Source of the DNA: DATAOG01 sp963753685
GTDB taxonomy: Bacteria > Pseudomonadota > Alphaproteobacteria > Geminicoccales > Geminicoccaceae
Length of the DNA stretch: 64,000 nt
Assembly (NCBI GenBank): GCA_963753685.1
Contig: CAVWDE010000022.1
Location: 62,001-126,000 of the forward strand
Reading direction: 5' to 3'
Shown here piece after piece: positions 36,818-48,330 of this stretch. The position numbers and the translations under genes were made by a program. The notes under the pieces are model-generated. The model ran no database searches, was not told the origin of the DNA, and worked only from the letters and a program-made list of their open reading frames with translations. How positions within the stretch are numbered: the first letter of the stretch is position 1; the number at the start of each line of letters is the position of its first letter.

Positions 36818-37459
36818 ATGTTGCGGGGTGGCGTTGTGCGCTTGCTGTTGGGGGTCGGTCTTGCGACCCTCGGCGCCTGTAGCACGCCGCCGGCGTCATC
36901 GCTCGACGCCCTCGATCAGGCGACGGTGCTGATCGAGCACGCCAAGGGCCACGGCACCGGCACCATCGTGAGCCCGCATGCGGTCCTGACCGCCTATCAC
37001 GTCGTCCAGGAAGCGCCGCTCGAGGTCACCTTCTTCAACGGGCCGGTGGTCGGCGGCCGGGTCAGCTGGTTCGACGCCAAGCTCGATCTCGCGCTGGTCG
37101 ACGTCGAGGTCCCGGCCGGCTACCCGATCATCCAGCTGGACTGCGACGATCTGCACGTCGGCGAGCAGCTGGTCTCGATCGGCCACCCGACTCAGTCGCG
37201 CTGGGTGGCGGTCGGCGGCCATCTGCCGACCACCGCAAGCATCGGCACGGGTCAACTGGTGCCGCTCGGCTTCCCGATCGGGCTTGGCACCTCCGGCGGC
37301 CCGGTGTTCGACGAGGCCGGACGGGTGGTCGGGATCACGCTCGCCATCCTGGCCGAGCGCAACCCGGCGAGCGCCGCCTACGACCGCTACAAGGATACCG
37401 GCATCGGCCTGATGCTGCCGGCCAAGGACTTCTGCGGGGCGCTCGACCTCAGCCGCTGA
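36818..37459 (+). CDS. Trypsin-like serine protease lipoprotein
   Basis: 213 residues from the ATG at 36818, which has GGAGGG upstream. A lipoprotein signal ends in ATLGAC (Cys21), so the protein is probably anchored in the periplasm. The catalytic triad of the trypsin/HtrA fold is visible: His61 in TAYHVVQ, Asp90 in KLDLALVD, Ser159 in GTSGGPVFDEAG. No PDZ domain follows, unlike DegP. The C-terminus contains the oxyanion strand and ends shortly after it. Substrate and role unknown; quality control of envelope proteins is possible. Confidence 0.85.
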   Translation: MLRGGVVRLLLGVGLATLGACSTPPASSLDALDQATVLIEHAKGHGTGTIVSPHAVLTAYHVVQEAPLEVTFFNGPVVGGRVSWFDAKLDLALVDVEVPAGYPIIQLDCDDLHVGEQLVSIGHPTQSRWVAVGGHLPTTASIGTGQLVPLGFPIGLGTSGGPVFDEAGRVVGITLAILAERNPASAAYDRYKDTGIGLMLPAKDFCGALDLSR

Positions 37460-37672
37460 TCCGGCGGCCCGGCCGGCGCGCGACCGGCTGCCTGATGCGC
37501 GCGCGGCCGGCTACCTTGCCGCCTCGCCCATAGCGCGCGCGCAGATATTCCTGGGGATAACCGTAACGCAACGGTCGCCTGCACGGTCCGGTTGTCATAG
37601 ATCTCCCCGATCTGCAGAACTGCGGTGGCCGCCGTCGAGGCACGGTTGCCACCATCCCGATGGGACCGAGCC

Positions 37673-38458
37673 ATGAGCGCGCCGGGCAGCGATCATGCGG
37701 TCGTCGGCATCACCCGATGGGCGCGCCGGGGGGAGTGGCGCGAGCGCCTCGATGTCATCATCGATGCCCACTTCGGTCCCGTGCTCGCCAGGGCCAATCT
37801 GCCGGTCGAAGAGCTGCCCGAGCTGCTCGGCGAGGCGTTCTCGTCGCTGTTCGCCTGCGTCCTCGAAGACTTTCTGACCTGCGACTTCGGGCCGGACCAG
37901 CGCAGCATCGTCGGCGACTATCTGAAGCGCCGGGCCTTCCGGGAGAGCGCACCGGTCAAGACCTACCTGCGCGCCTTGCAACGCTCGGTCATGAGCGTCT
38001 ATCGGGTCCGGGCGGCAGCGGGCGGCGACCTCGCGCTCCGCGATCTGATCCGGGGCGGTGCGCCGGTCATGGTCGAGGGCTGGCCTGCGTCGCTCGGCCT
38101 CGCGCCCTCGGATCTGATCGCGGCGCGGCTCCTGCCGATCGGCGGCAAGACCTACCTGTCGAGCGGCGTGCTCCGCCTGCCCGCCGATCGGGTGCCGGAC
38201 CTGGTCAAGGGCATCCGGCGCCAGCGTCAGAAGTTCCGACACTCGATCGCCCAGGAGGCGGCGCAGCGGGGGCGCACCCTCGCCGAGATCGAGGCTGTCA
38301 TCCCGCCCGATGACGCACTGCTCGGCGAGTACGCGCCGATCTTCAGCCAGCTATGGCTGAGCGCGACGCTCGAGCCGCGGTTGGAGCTGCGCCGCCCGGA
38401 CCCGGCTGCCGGCGAGCTGGCAGCCCAGGCCGGTGCCGACTCGGGCTGGCTGCGGTAG
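37673..38458 (+). CDS. Conserved-looking hypothetical protein
   Basis: 261 residues from the ATG at 37673. No signal peptide or transmembrane segment. It starts with a basic helix (RWARRGEWRERLDVIIDAHFGP), continues with a predicted helical region (SSLFACVLEDFLTCDF, DDYLKRR-like GDYLKRRAF, VKTYLRALQRSVMSVYRV) and then GDLALRDLIRGGAPVMVEG and DLIAARLLPIGGKTYLSSG. I recall similar uncharacterised alphaproteobacterial proteins but cannot name the family. It stands alone between the protease and a convergent Uma2 gene. The 213-base gap before it shows no clear promoter. Confidence 0.75.
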   Translation: MSAPGSDHAVVGITRWARRGEWRERLDVIIDAHFGPVLARANLPVEELPELLGEAFSSLFACVLEDFLTCDFGPDQRSIVGDYLKRRAFRESAPVKTYLRALQRSVMSVYRVRAAAGGDLALRDLIRGGAPVMVEGWPASLGLAPSDLIAARLLPIGGKTYLSSGVLRLPADRVPDLVKGIRRQRQKFRHSIAQEAAQRGRTLAEIEAVIPPDDALLGEYAPIFSQLWLSATLEPRLELRRPDPAAGELAAQAGADSGWLR

Positions 38459-38471
38459 GCGGCCGGCGCGG

Positions 38472-39077
38472 TCACCGGCCTTCGGCCTCCCGGTCCCGCC
38501 AGCCCTGCTCGTCCAGGTCGATGCCCTCGTAAATCGCCATCAAATGCAGGCAGATGCCAAATCCCGACAGCTCGACCAGGCGATTCACATCATCGGAATA
38601 ATTACGATACCACCATTCCCCCGGCGCCCGGCGACTGAAGATCTCGAGACAGTATTGGCCGGTGCTGACCAGGACGTAATGCTGCAGATCGGTGATCTGA
38701 AAATAGGCGAGGCGTTTGGCGCCGCGGTCGCGGACGGCGGTGGTCGGCGACATCACCTCGACGACGATCGCGGGATCGGGGAGCGTGCGCGGGGCGGCGC
38801 CGGGCTCCTGAAAGGCGACCATGACGTCGGGGCGCAGGACGTGCGCGTCACCGGCGCGCACCTGGGTATCCCTCAGGACGCGCCACGGCCGGCCCGCGAG
38901 CTGGCGGCAGAGGATGTCCTGGACGCGCAGAGTGAGCCGTGCGTGCGCCGAGGACGGCGCCTCGATCGGCACCACGCGGCTGCCGATCAGCTCGTGGCTC
39001 GCGGCCTCGTGCTCGAGCAGCCGGCGCAACTGCAGCTTGGGCGGGCGTTCGGAGGGCATGTTCGCGGGGCGCTCCAT
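38472..39077 (-). CDS. Uma2 family (DUF820) restriction-like protein
   Basis: 201 residues. The PD-(D/E)xK-like core is recognisable as LRPDVMVAF, then IVVEVMSPTTAVRDRGAKRL and FQITDLQHYVLV. These proteins have a nuclease fold, are abundant in cyanobacteria and patchy in proteobacteria, and have no confirmed function; transposon association and defence have been suggested. It is convergent with the hypothetical gene (13 bases between stops). The 286 bases up to the next gene (39078-39363) show no coding signal or strong hairpin. Confidence 0.85.
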   Translation of the reverse strand: MERPANMPSERPPKLQLRRLLEHEAASHELIGSRVVPIEAPSSAHARLTLRVQDILCRQLAGRPWRVLRDTQVRAGDAHVLRPDVMVAFQEPGAAPRTLPDPAIVVEVMSPTTAVRDRGAKRLAYFQITDLQHYVLVSTGQYCLEIFSRRAPGEWWYRNYSDDVNRLVELSGFGICLHLMAIYEGIDLDEQGWRDREAEGR

Positions 39078-39363
39078 CTCGGACGGACGAGGGACTGAGG
39101 CGCGACACGAGACATAATGGGCCCAAGCTCGGCCTTGGCAAGCCCGCCGAACGCGCCAGGCGCGATCTGGCAGGCTGCCGGAAGGACGGCGATGGTTTGC
39201 GTCGTTTCGGTCTTGTGCAATGACGAACAGGGCTTCGGCGAGCGCTCCGAGGCGCTTGGGCCTGTCGTCTGAGGCAGTGCCCAGGGGTTCGGAGCGGAGT
39301 CCGGGCAGGATCAGGTCGCCTGCAGCGGCTTGGGCAGCCGGATCAGTTGCAGGCCGCGACGCC

Positions 39364-39831
39364 TCACATGGGCGGGCCGAAGCGCAACGCCTGGGCGATG
39401 TTGTCGATCATCTGATCGAACACGCTGCCGCGCTCGGCCGGTTTGAGCTGGCTCCTGGCCTCGATCAGGTAGCGGTTGACCAGGTCCAGGCGCCCGGCCA
39501 GGACCACGGCGACGTAGAGGGCCGCGGTCGGATCGAGCTCGAGAAAGCTCCGGCCGTCGGCGACATAGAAGGTCGATGGCTGCAGCGCCCGCACGTCTGC
39601 GGTGTGCGGCCGGCCGAGCAGGAGCGCCAGCTCGCCGAACACGGCACCCGGCTCGCTGACCTCGGCGAGACGCACGCCGTCGCGCACCACCTCTACCGCA
39701 CCATCCTTGAGAATCAGAAGCTTGCCCGTGGCCGGCCCGGCGACGAGCACGACGCCGCCTGGCGCGTGCACCTCGACCGGCAGCGACGACAGCCTCTCGA
39801 ATACCCGTGCCATATCCAGGATCGGCGGCAT
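39364..39831 (-). CDS. Cyclic nucleotide-binding domain protein without effector domain
   Basis: 155 residues. A Crp-type cNMP-binding beta-roll spans most of the protein: GKLLILKDGAVEVVRDG, then EPGAVFGELALLLGRPHTA, which is the phosphate-binding cassette, with arginine and threonine displaced from the classical RAAT. A helix follows, but no helix-turn-helix or kinase domain, so it may act as a stand-alone sensor or partner protein. Past the stop an alternative frame continues to RGLQLIRLPKPLQAT (to about 39311), leaving the true C-terminus slightly uncertain. Confidence 0.82.
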   Translation of the reverse strand: MPPILDMARVFERLSSLPVEVHAPGGVVLVAGPATGKLLILKDGAVEVVRDGVRLAEVSEPGAVFGELALLLGRPHTADVRALQPSTFYVADGRSFLELDPTAALYVAVVLAGRLDLVNRYLIEARSQLKPAERGSVFDQMIDNIAQALRFGPPM

Positions 39832-39937
39832 GACCAGCAGCCTCCTTCGAGCGGATTGCGGGCATAGTGCCAGCTTCGGCCTCGCCTGTCGCGCACCGCG
39901 CGCGCCGGCCGCACGCGGCTGACGGCGCCGCCTGCGC

Positions 39938-40183
39938 TCAGACCTTCTCGAGCACGTAGATGAAGATCTGCCCGCTCTGCTCGCTCTTCAGCAGCTTGTG
40001 CCCGGTCGCCTCGCAGAAGCTCGAGAAATCCTTGACCGAAGCCGGATCGGTCGCGAGCACGCAGATCGTGGCGCCGGGCTCGACCACCATCAGCGCCTGG
40101 CGGGCCTTGACCAGCGGCATCGGGCAGACGAGCCCGCGGCAGTCCAGAAACACATCGTAGGTCGGGCGCTGATCGGCGGTCAC
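39938..40183 (-). CDS. TusA/SirA-like sulfur carrier
   Basis: 81 residues from GTG 40183, which has GGAG upstream; the open frame before it is not conserved. The motif LDCRGLVCPMPLVKARQAL holds the CPxP cysteine that carries persulfide in TusA-family proteins, and the DPASVKDFSSFCEATGH helix is characteristic of this group. Roles range from tRNA thiolation to sulfur transfer in molybdenum cofactor assembly; the latter is attractive beside two molybdenum enzymes but is only inference. Confidence 0.85.
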   Translation of the reverse strand: MTADQRPTYDVFLDCRGLVCPMPLVKARQALMVVEPGATICVLATDPASVKDFSSFCEATGHKLLKSEQSGQIFIYVLEKV

Positions 40184-40330
40184 AGGTTCAGCTCCAGCGG
40201 TCAGACCTGCCACTCTAGCAGACCCTGGCCCAGCCCGTGAACCGGTGCGCCAGCAAAAGCCGATCGGTGGGATTGACAGTCGGCGCTCCTGGCCAAGACT
40301 AGGGCTTGGCCAAACAGGGAGGCGGGGCCG

Positions 40331-41443
40331 ATGACCATGCCACCATTCCGGGCCGATCACGTCGGCAGCCTGCTACGACCGCAGCGGCTGCTCGAAACGC
40401 GCGCCCGGCACGCCGAGGGCAAAGCTGACGCCGAGGAGCTGCGCGCGGTCGAGGACACGTGCATCCGCGAGGTGGTCCGCAAGCAGGAGGCGATCGGCCT
40501 CCAGGGGATCACCGACGGCGAGTTCCGCCGCACCTTCTTCCACGTCGACTTCCTCGAGCGCCTCGAGGGCGTGAGCGTCGGGGAGGGCAGCTTCAGCGCG
40601 AGCTTCCGCCGCGACGACGGCACCGAGGTGGGCTTCAGGCCGCCGGTCATGCGGATCACGGGCCGGCTCCGCCGCCGGGCGCCGATCCAGGGGCCGGACT
40701 TCGTTTTTCTCCACAGCTGCACGACCCGCACGCCCAAGGTCTGCATCCCCTCGCCTTCGATGCTGCATTTCCGCGGCGGGCGCGCGGCGATCGACGCCAG
40801 GATCTACCCGGATCTGGATGACTTCTACGCCGACCTGGCCGCCGCCTATCGCGCCGAGATCGCCGACCTCGCCGCCCGCGGCTGCCGCTATCTGCAGCTC
40901 GACGACACCAACCTCGCCTATCTCTGCGATCCGAAGATCCGGGACGCGATGAGCGCCCGCGGCGACGATCCGGACCAGCTGCCGCGCACCTACTGCCGGC
41001 TGATCAACGATGCCGTCCGCGATCGCCCCGCCGACATGACGGTCTGCATCCACCTCTGCCGCGGCAATTTCCGCAGCGCCTGGGTCGCCTCGGGCGGCTA
41101 CGAGCCGGTCGCCCAGATCCTGTTCAACGAGCTCGCCCTCGACGGCTTCTTCCTCGAGTACGACGACGCCCGCTCGGGCGACTTTTCCCCACTCCGCTTC
41201 GTGCCGCCGGACAAGCGCGTGGTGCTCGGGATCATGACCAGCAAGCGCCCCGAGCTCGAGAGCAAGGACGCGCTCATCCGGCGGATCGAGGACGCAGCCC
41301 GCTACGTCCCCCTCGACCAGCTGGCGCTCAGCCCGCAATGCGGCTTTTCCTCCACGGTCCACGGCAACGAGCTCTCCGAGGACGACCAGTGGCGAAAACT
41401 CGCGCGCTTGGTCGAAGTCGCAGACCAGGTCTGGCCCGCCTGA
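40331..41443 (+). CDS. Cobalamin-independent methionine synthase-like methyltransferase
   Basis: 370 residues, matching the C-terminal catalytic half of MetE: FRADHVGSLLRPQRLLE, IGLQGITDGEFRRTFFHVDF, YLQLDDTNLAYLCD. Zinc ligands are plausible at IHLCRGN (His, Cys), FLEYDD (Glu) and SPQCGFSS (Cys). Stand-alone proteins of this type include methionine synthases using unusual donors and coenzyme M or dialkylthiol transferases, so the substrate is open. GGGAGG lies upstream of the ATG. Confidence 0.88.
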   Translation: MTMPPFRADHVGSLLRPQRLLETRARHAEGKADAEELRAVEDTCIREVVRKQEAIGLQGITDGEFRRTFFHVDFLERLEGVSVGEGSFSASFRRDDGTEVGFRPPVMRITGRLRRRAPIQGPDFVFLHSCTTRTPKVCIPSPSMLHFRGGRAAIDARIYPDLDDFYADLAAAYRAEIADLAARGCRYLQLDDTNLAYLCDPKIRDAMSARGDDPDQLPRTYCRLINDAVRDRPADMTVCIHLCRGNFRSAWVASGGYEPVAQILFNELALDGFFLEYDDARSGDFSPLRFVPPDKRVVLGIMTSKRPELESKDALIRRIEDAARYVPLDQLALSPQCGFSSTVHGNELSEDDQWRKLARLVEVADQVWPA

Positions 41444-41579
41444 TTGAGCGCGCGTTCGCGCGCGGCGCCGGACCGATTGTCGCGCGGTCTATGGCTCGAC
41501 GCCGGATAGGCCAGACTTGCACACGCACGAGGCGGCGGCGAGGCCCTGCGCCGCAGGACCAGCGCCGCCGCCACGCCGG

Positions 41580-41888
41580 TCAGACCGCCGCCGCCAACCG
41601 CGCCGACGATGGGCACTGCCGCTCGGTAGTCGGGTCGATCACCTCGGTGACCTCGGTGATCCTGTTGGCCGGGAAGCCGGACAGCCGCGCATGCTCGCGG
41701 ATCTGGTCCTCGCTTTCGGCGAGGTAGATGCAGAAGGTCTTGTCCGCGGTCACGTAGGAGTGCTGCCACTGGATGCCTTCGATGCGCGCGAGCGCGCCGT
41801 TCGAGACCTTGGCCGCCTGGCCCATGCCGGCACGGTCCTGGCCCCCGATCCCGGGCACCTCGCGCTCGATCACGAACTTCCTCAACAT
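41580..41888 (-). CDS. DUF4242 family small protein
   Basis: 102 residues. The family pattern is clear: MLRKFVIEREVPGIGG, QWQHSYVTADKTFCIYLAE and HARLSGFPANRITEVTEVID. These are small ferredoxin-fold proteins, some nickel-binding, with no settled function. The sequence continues for about 15 residues past the usual end, with CPSSARLAAAV. It is convergent with the MetE-like gene, and its start is divergent from the regulator gene at 42059. Confidence 0.85.
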   Translation of the reverse strand: MLRKFVIEREVPGIGGQDRAGMGQAAKVSNGALARIEGIQWQHSYVTADKTFCIYLAESEDQIREHARLSGFPANRITEVTEVIDPTTERQCPSSARLAAAV

Positions 41889-42058
41889 TGCCGTTTCCTC
41901 TCGTTCATGAAGATGGCGGGAAGCTAGCCCGGCGCCGGACTGCCCAGAAGATGGCGGAAATGACATTCTGCGGGGGCAAACATGCCAGAGCGCTTGCGCC
42001 CGTCAGCACACGCGGACATTGTGGCAGGACTCTTGGAAGTGCGGAAAAGGCGGACGAG

Positions 42059-43093
42059 ATGATCGACGTCACGGTGCTGCTCCTGGACGGCGGGTTCCTG
42101 TCCACCGCGATCGGGCCGATGGAGGTGTTCCGCTGCGCAGGCGTCCTGTGGAACGTGCTGGGCGGCGAGGCGCCGGTGCCGCGCTTTCGCGTCACGGTGG
42201 CCTCGGCCGACGGCGCTCCCGCCCGCCCCGACGCCGGCGTCGGTGTCACCGGGACCTGTGCGCTCTCCGAGGTGCGGGCCACCGACCTCGTCTGGGTGCC
42301 GGCGGCGGGGCTGGACCTCGAGACGCTGATCGCGAGCGGCTTCGACGTCGACGCGGCGGTGGCGCGCAACGCCAGGGTCATCCCCTGGCTGCAGCAACAG
42401 GCCGCGCGCGGCGCCGAGATCGCCGGCGTGTGCTCGGGAGTGGCCTTGCTGGCCGCGGCGGGGCTGCTCGACGGCCGGCGGGCGACGACGCATTGGGCGC
42501 TCGCGGAGCAGTTCGGGCGGCGGTTCCCCGAGGTCGAGTGGCGGGCCGAGTACCTGGTGACCGATGCGGCCGGCGTCTATTGCGGCGGCGGCGTCAACGC
42601 GGCCTCCGACCTCAGCCTGTACCTGGTCGAGAAGTTCTGCGGCCGCGAGGTGGCGGCGCAGTGCGCCAAGGCGATGCTGATCGAGATGCCGCGCCTCTGG
42701 CAGGTCGCGTTCGCGCACCTGGACGTGGGGCGGGGGGAGCACGAGGACGCGGTCATCCTGCGCGCCCAGGAGTGGCTGCATGAGCACTACGACCGGCACG
42801 ACGTCCGGTTGGAGGCGCTGGCGGGCCGGCTCGGCATGAGTCCGCGCAACTTCATCCGGCGGTTCAAGGATGCGACTGGCCGGACGCCGCTCGCCTATCT
42901 GCAGAGCCTGCGGATCGCGACCGCGAAGCGGCTCTTGGAGAACGGCCGGGGCACCATCCAGGAGGTCAGCGCCGCAGTCGGCTACGACGACGCGATGTTC
43001 TTCCGGAGCCTGTTCCGGCGGCACACCGGCCTCGCTCCGACCGAGTACCGGCAGCGGTTCGGACGGCAGCGGCCAGCGTCGGCGGCAGCCTGA
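42059..43093 (+). CDS. GlxA-type transcriptional regulator (DJ-1/PfpI plus AraC domains)
   Basis: 344 residues from the ATG at 42059. The N-terminal DJ-1/PfpI domain has VTVLLLDGGFLSTAIGPMEV and GVCSGVALLAAAGLLDGRRA with the nucleophile-elbow cysteine. The C-terminal AraC domain has two helix-turn-helix units: LAGRLGMSPRNFIRRFKDAT and QEVSAAVGYDDAMFFRSLFR. Such regulators often control amino acid or quaternary amine metabolism. The efflux operon starting 218 bases downstream could be a target, but nothing in the sequence proves it. Confidence 0.88.
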   Translation: MIDVTVLLLDGGFLSTAIGPMEVFRCAGVLWNVLGGEAPVPRFRVTVASADGAPARPDAGVGVTGTCALSEVRATDLVWVPAAGLDLETLIASGFDVDAAVARNARVIPWLQQQAARGAEIAGVCSGVALLAAAGLLDGRRATTHWALAEQFGRRFPEVEWRAEYLVTDAAGVYCGGGVNAASDLSLYLVEKFCGREVAAQCAKAMLIEMPRLWQVAFAHLDVGRGEHEDAVILRAQEWLHEHYDRHDVRLEALAGRLGMSPRNFIRRFKDATGRTPLAYLQSLRIATAKRLLENGRGTIQEVSAAVGYDDAMFFRSLFRRHTGLAPTEYRQRFGRQRPASAAA

Positions 43094-43311
43094 GCGGGCC
43101 TCATCGCGGGCTGCTCGGTCGATGTGACGCCGGGGCGGTTCTCTTGTTCTGACGCGGACCGAGGGCCAATTCATACGCGCGCCTGATGCCGCCGCGCGCC
43201 GCGACCCACGCTTCGATGTCGCAGGCGGGCCGTCGGTGTCGCGACTGGCCAGCAGGCGGCGGTCCAAGTTGGAAGTGCGCCCGGTGCCGGGCCGACCCGG
43301 CCTGGAAAGTC

Positions 43312-44544
43312 ATGCCCAGAGTTCGTCTGCCACGTCTGCGCTGGTTGCTGCTGCTTGCCGTGGTGGCTGCGGGCGCCACGGCGTACGTGTGGCAGCAGGA
43401 GCAGGCGGCCGAGCCGCAGTATGTGACCGCGCCGGTGAGCACCGGCGACATCCTGCGCGCGATCGTCGCCACGGGCGCGGTCAATCCGGTCGTCACCGTC
43501 GAGGTCGGCTCCTACGTCTCGGGTGTCATCCAGAACCTCTATTGCGACTACAACAGCGAGGTGAAGGCCGGGCAGCTGTGCGCCAAGATCGATCCGCGCC
43601 CGTTCCAGGTCGTGGTCGATCAGGCGAGCGCCAATCTGCAAAGCGCTGAGGCCCAGCTCAAGAAAGACCAGGCCGGCCTCGACTATGCCCGCGTCAACTA
43701 CGAGCGCGACCGCAAGCTGCAAAAGCAGGGCATCGTCTCGCAGGATACCGTCGATGCCGACAAGAGCGCCTTCGACCAGGGCACGGCTCAAATCGCCCTC
43801 GATCAGAGTGCCATCGCCCAGCGCACCGCGGAGCTGCACGCGGCCCAGGTCAACCTCGACTACACCGACATCGCTTCGCCGGTCGACGGCACGGTCGTGC
43901 TGCGCGACGTCAACGTCGGCCAGACGGTCGCCGCCAGCTTCCAGACCCCGACCCTGTTCCTGATCGCGCAGGATCTGACCAAGATGCAGGTCGACACCAA
44001 CGTCAGCGAATCCGACGTCGGCGGCGCCAAGGTCGGGGAGAAGGCCTGCTTCACCGTCGAGGCCTATCCCGACCAGACGTTCTGCGGCCAGGTCGCCCAG
44101 GTTCGCCGCGCGCCGATCACCGTTCAGAACGTGGTCACCTACGACGTCGTGGTGAGCGTCGACAACCCCGATCTCAAGCTTTTGCCCGGCATGACGGCGA
44201 ACACGCGCATCATCACCGACGAGCGCAAGAACGTGGTCAGGGTGCCGATGCAGGCGCTCAAATTCTCGCCCGAAGGCTTTGGCGGCCACCGCGGCGCCGG
44301 GTCGACCAGAGCCGAATCGACCGGGGCGCCCCGAGCCGAGCCCGGCCCGCGGGTCTGGGTGCTGCGCGACGGCAAGCCGATGCGCAGCCCGATTGCCGTC
44401 GGCCTCGATGATGGCACCTACGCGGAGGTGCTCCACGGCGATCTGAAGCCCGGGGATCAGGTGATCGTCAACGAGGTCAGCGCGGGTACCCAGAGCAGCC
44501 GTGGCGGCCAGGTTCCGCGGCCGCGCCTGCACCTGGGGGCGTGA
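43312..44544 (+). CDS. macA: Periplasmic adaptor of a MacAB-type efflux pump
   Basis: 410 residues from the ATG at 43312. An N-terminal membrane anchor (LRWLLLLAVVAAGATAYVW) is followed by the lipoyl domain (SYVSGVIQNLYCDYNSEVKA), a coiled coil of about 90 residues and the beta-barrel. ASPVDGTVVLRDVNVGQTVA and DTNVSESDVGGAKVG are typical of MacA. A short basic insert (GGHRGAGSTRAESTGAP) lies near residue 325. It would link MacB to the outer membrane factor. macB follows 16 bases downstream. Confidence 0.9.
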   Translation: MPRVRLPRLRWLLLLAVVAAGATAYVWQQEQAAEPQYVTAPVSTGDILRAIVATGAVNPVVTVEVGSYVSGVIQNLYCDYNSEVKAGQLCAKIDPRPFQVVVDQASANLQSAEAQLKKDQAGLDYARVNYERDRKLQKQGIVSQDTVDADKSAFDQGTAQIALDQSAIAQRTAELHAAQVNLDYTDIASPVDGTVVLRDVNVGQTVAASFQTPTLFLIAQDLTKMQVDTNVSESDVGGAKVGEKACFTVEAYPDQTFCGQVAQVRRAPITVQNVVTYDVVVSVDNPDLKLLPGMTANTRIITDERKNVVRVPMQALKFSPEGFGGHRGAGSTRAESTGAPRAEPGPRVWVLRDGKPMRSPIAVGLDDGTYAEVLHGDLKPGDQVIVNEVSAGTQSSRGGQVPRPRLHLGA

Positions 44545-44560
44545 CCCTTGTGATCGCGCC

Positions 44561-46756
<2,196 letters not shown>

Positions 46757-46766
46757 CGGATCGCAT

Positions 46767-48311
46767 ATGGGCCTGCCCGATCGGCTCGCGTGGTCCTCGA
46801 CCGCCCGGCTCGCGTGGCGCGCCTTCGGCGGGGTCGCGGCGCTGTCCCTCGTAGGCTGCGCGGTCGGGCCGGACTTCGCGCCGCCGGCGCCGCCCACGGT
46901 TCCGACTTATACCTCGAGCGCGCTGCCCGAGACCCTGGCACCCGGCTTCAACGAGGCCGAGCAGAGGCTCGCGAACGGCCAGACGATCGCTGCCGACTGG
47001 TGGCAGCTGTTCCACTCCTCGCCGCTCAGCGCGGTGCTCGCCGAGGCGATCGCCGGCAACCGGGACCTGGCGGCCGCCAACGCCACGCTCGCGCAGGCGC
47101 AGGAAGCGGTCAACCAGGCCCGGGGCGCATTCTATCCGCAGCTCGATTTCGCGCTCAGCGCCCGGCGCGAGCAGACGACCTCGGGGCGTTCCGGGTCGGG
47201 CAGGTCCGGCGGCGGCACGTCGGTCAACAACCTCTACAGCCTCGGGCCCTCGATCAGCTACGCGCCGGATGTGTTCGGCCTGACCCGCCGGCAGGTCGAG
47301 CAGCAGCAGGCGCTCGCCCAGTCCCAGGCCTATCAGCTGGCCGCCGCGTATCTGACGCTGACCGGCAACGTCGTCAGCCAGGCGATCAACATCGCGTCCG
47401 CCCGGCTGCAGATCAAAGCGACCGAGGACATCATCGCCGACGATGCACAGAACCTGACTTTGGTCCAGGCCAAGTTCAAGGCCGGCAAGGCGGCGCGGAC
47501 CGACGTCCTGATCGCCGAGAGCCAGCTTACCAACGACCGCACGCTGCTGCCGCCCTTGCGCCAGCAGCTGAGCGTCGCCCAACACGCGCTCGCGGTGCTC
47601 CGGGGCAGGTTTCCCGGGCAGACGCCGGCCATGGAGTTCGATCTGGCGGCGTTCACGCTGCCGGGCGAGCTGCCCGTGAGCCTGCCCTCGCAGCTGGTCC
47701 GGCAGCGGCCCGACATCCTGGCGGCGGAGGCCAATCTGCACGCCGCGAGCGCCGCGCTCGGGGTCGCCACCGCCCAGCTGTACCCGACCGTGACGCTGTC
47801 GGCCTCGTTCGGGTTCGAGGCGAGCGACCTCGGCGATCTGTTCCAGGGCTCGAGCGCGATCTGGAGCCTGGTCGGCGGCCTGACCGCACCGATCTTCCAC
47901 GGCGGCGCGCTGCGGGCCCAGGAGCGCAGCGCCGCCGATGCGCTCCGCGCCTCGCTCGCGACCTACCAGCAGACCGTGCTCACAGCCTTTGGTCAAGTCG
48001 CCGACACGCTGCGCGCGCTCGCCAACGACGCCGATCTGGTCGGCGCCGGACGACACGCGCTCGACGTCGCCAACGCCTCGCTCGCCCTCCAGCGCCAGAG
48101 CTATGCCGCCGGCAAGTCCGACCTGCTCCAGCTGCTCGACTCCGAACGGCTCTACCAGCAGGCCCGCCTCGGTTATGCGCGCGACCAGGCCCAGCGTTTC
48201 CAGGACACGACGCAACTGTTCGTCGCCATGGGCGGGGGCTGGTGGGCAAGCCGGGATCTGGCCATCGGCCAGCAGCCGGGCGCGGCGCCTGCCGCCGCTC
48301 CGACCGGCTGA
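46767..48311 (+). CDS. Outer membrane efflux lipoprotein, OprM/NodT family
   Basis: 514 residues from the ATG at 46767. The lipobox LVGC (Cys31) is followed by AVGPDFAPPAPP, the classic start of RND-type outer membrane factors. Two OEP repeats contain long helices (LAQAQEAVNQARGAFYPQL; RQRPDILAAEANLHAASAAL). It would form the trimeric tunnel completing the MacA-MacB pump; the gene starts 10 bases after macB. The C-terminus is rich in alanine and proline. It converges with the emrB pseudogene. Confidence 0.92.
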   Translation: MGLPDRLAWSSTARLAWRAFGGVAALSLVGCAVGPDFAPPAPPTVPTYTSSALPETLAPGFNEAEQRLANGQTIAADWWQLFHSSPLSAVLAEAIAGNRDLAAANATLAQAQEAVNQARGAFYPQLDFALSARREQTTSGRSGSGRSGGGTSVNNLYSLGPSISYAPDVFGLTRRQVEQQQALAQSQAYQLAAAYLTLTGNVVSQAINIASARLQIKATEDIIADDAQNLTLVQAKFKAGKAARTDVLIAESQLTNDRTLLPPLRQQLSVAQHALAVLRGRFPGQTPAMEFDLAAFTLPGELPVSLPSQLVRQRPDILAAEANLHAASAALGVATAQLYPTVTLSASFGFEASDLGDLFQGSSAIWSLVGGLTAPIFHGGALRAQERSAADALRASLATYQQTVLTAFGQVADTLRALANDADLVGAGRHALDVANASLALQRQSYAAGKSDLLQLLDSERLYQQARLGYARDQAQRFQDTTQLFVAMGGGWWASRDLAIGQQPGAAPAAAPTG

Positions 48312-48330
48312 ACCCGAGTCCGGCTGCGCG

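Noticed and set aside
36531..36899. Small minus-strand open frame in the coxM/protease gap
   Set aside because: Arg- and Ala-rich, no start signal, overlaps the hairpins and the protease start.
37449..37655. Minus-strand small frame with RYGYPQEYLRARYGRGG
   Set aside because: The stretch looks somewhat protein-like but lacks a signal, domain or ribosome binding site, and lies downstream of the protease stop.
39311..39363. Frameshifted C-terminal extension of the cNMP-binding protein
   Set aside because: The alternative tail RGLQLIRLPKPLQAT is plausible but the annotated end is also acceptable; not counted among the one-base excesses.
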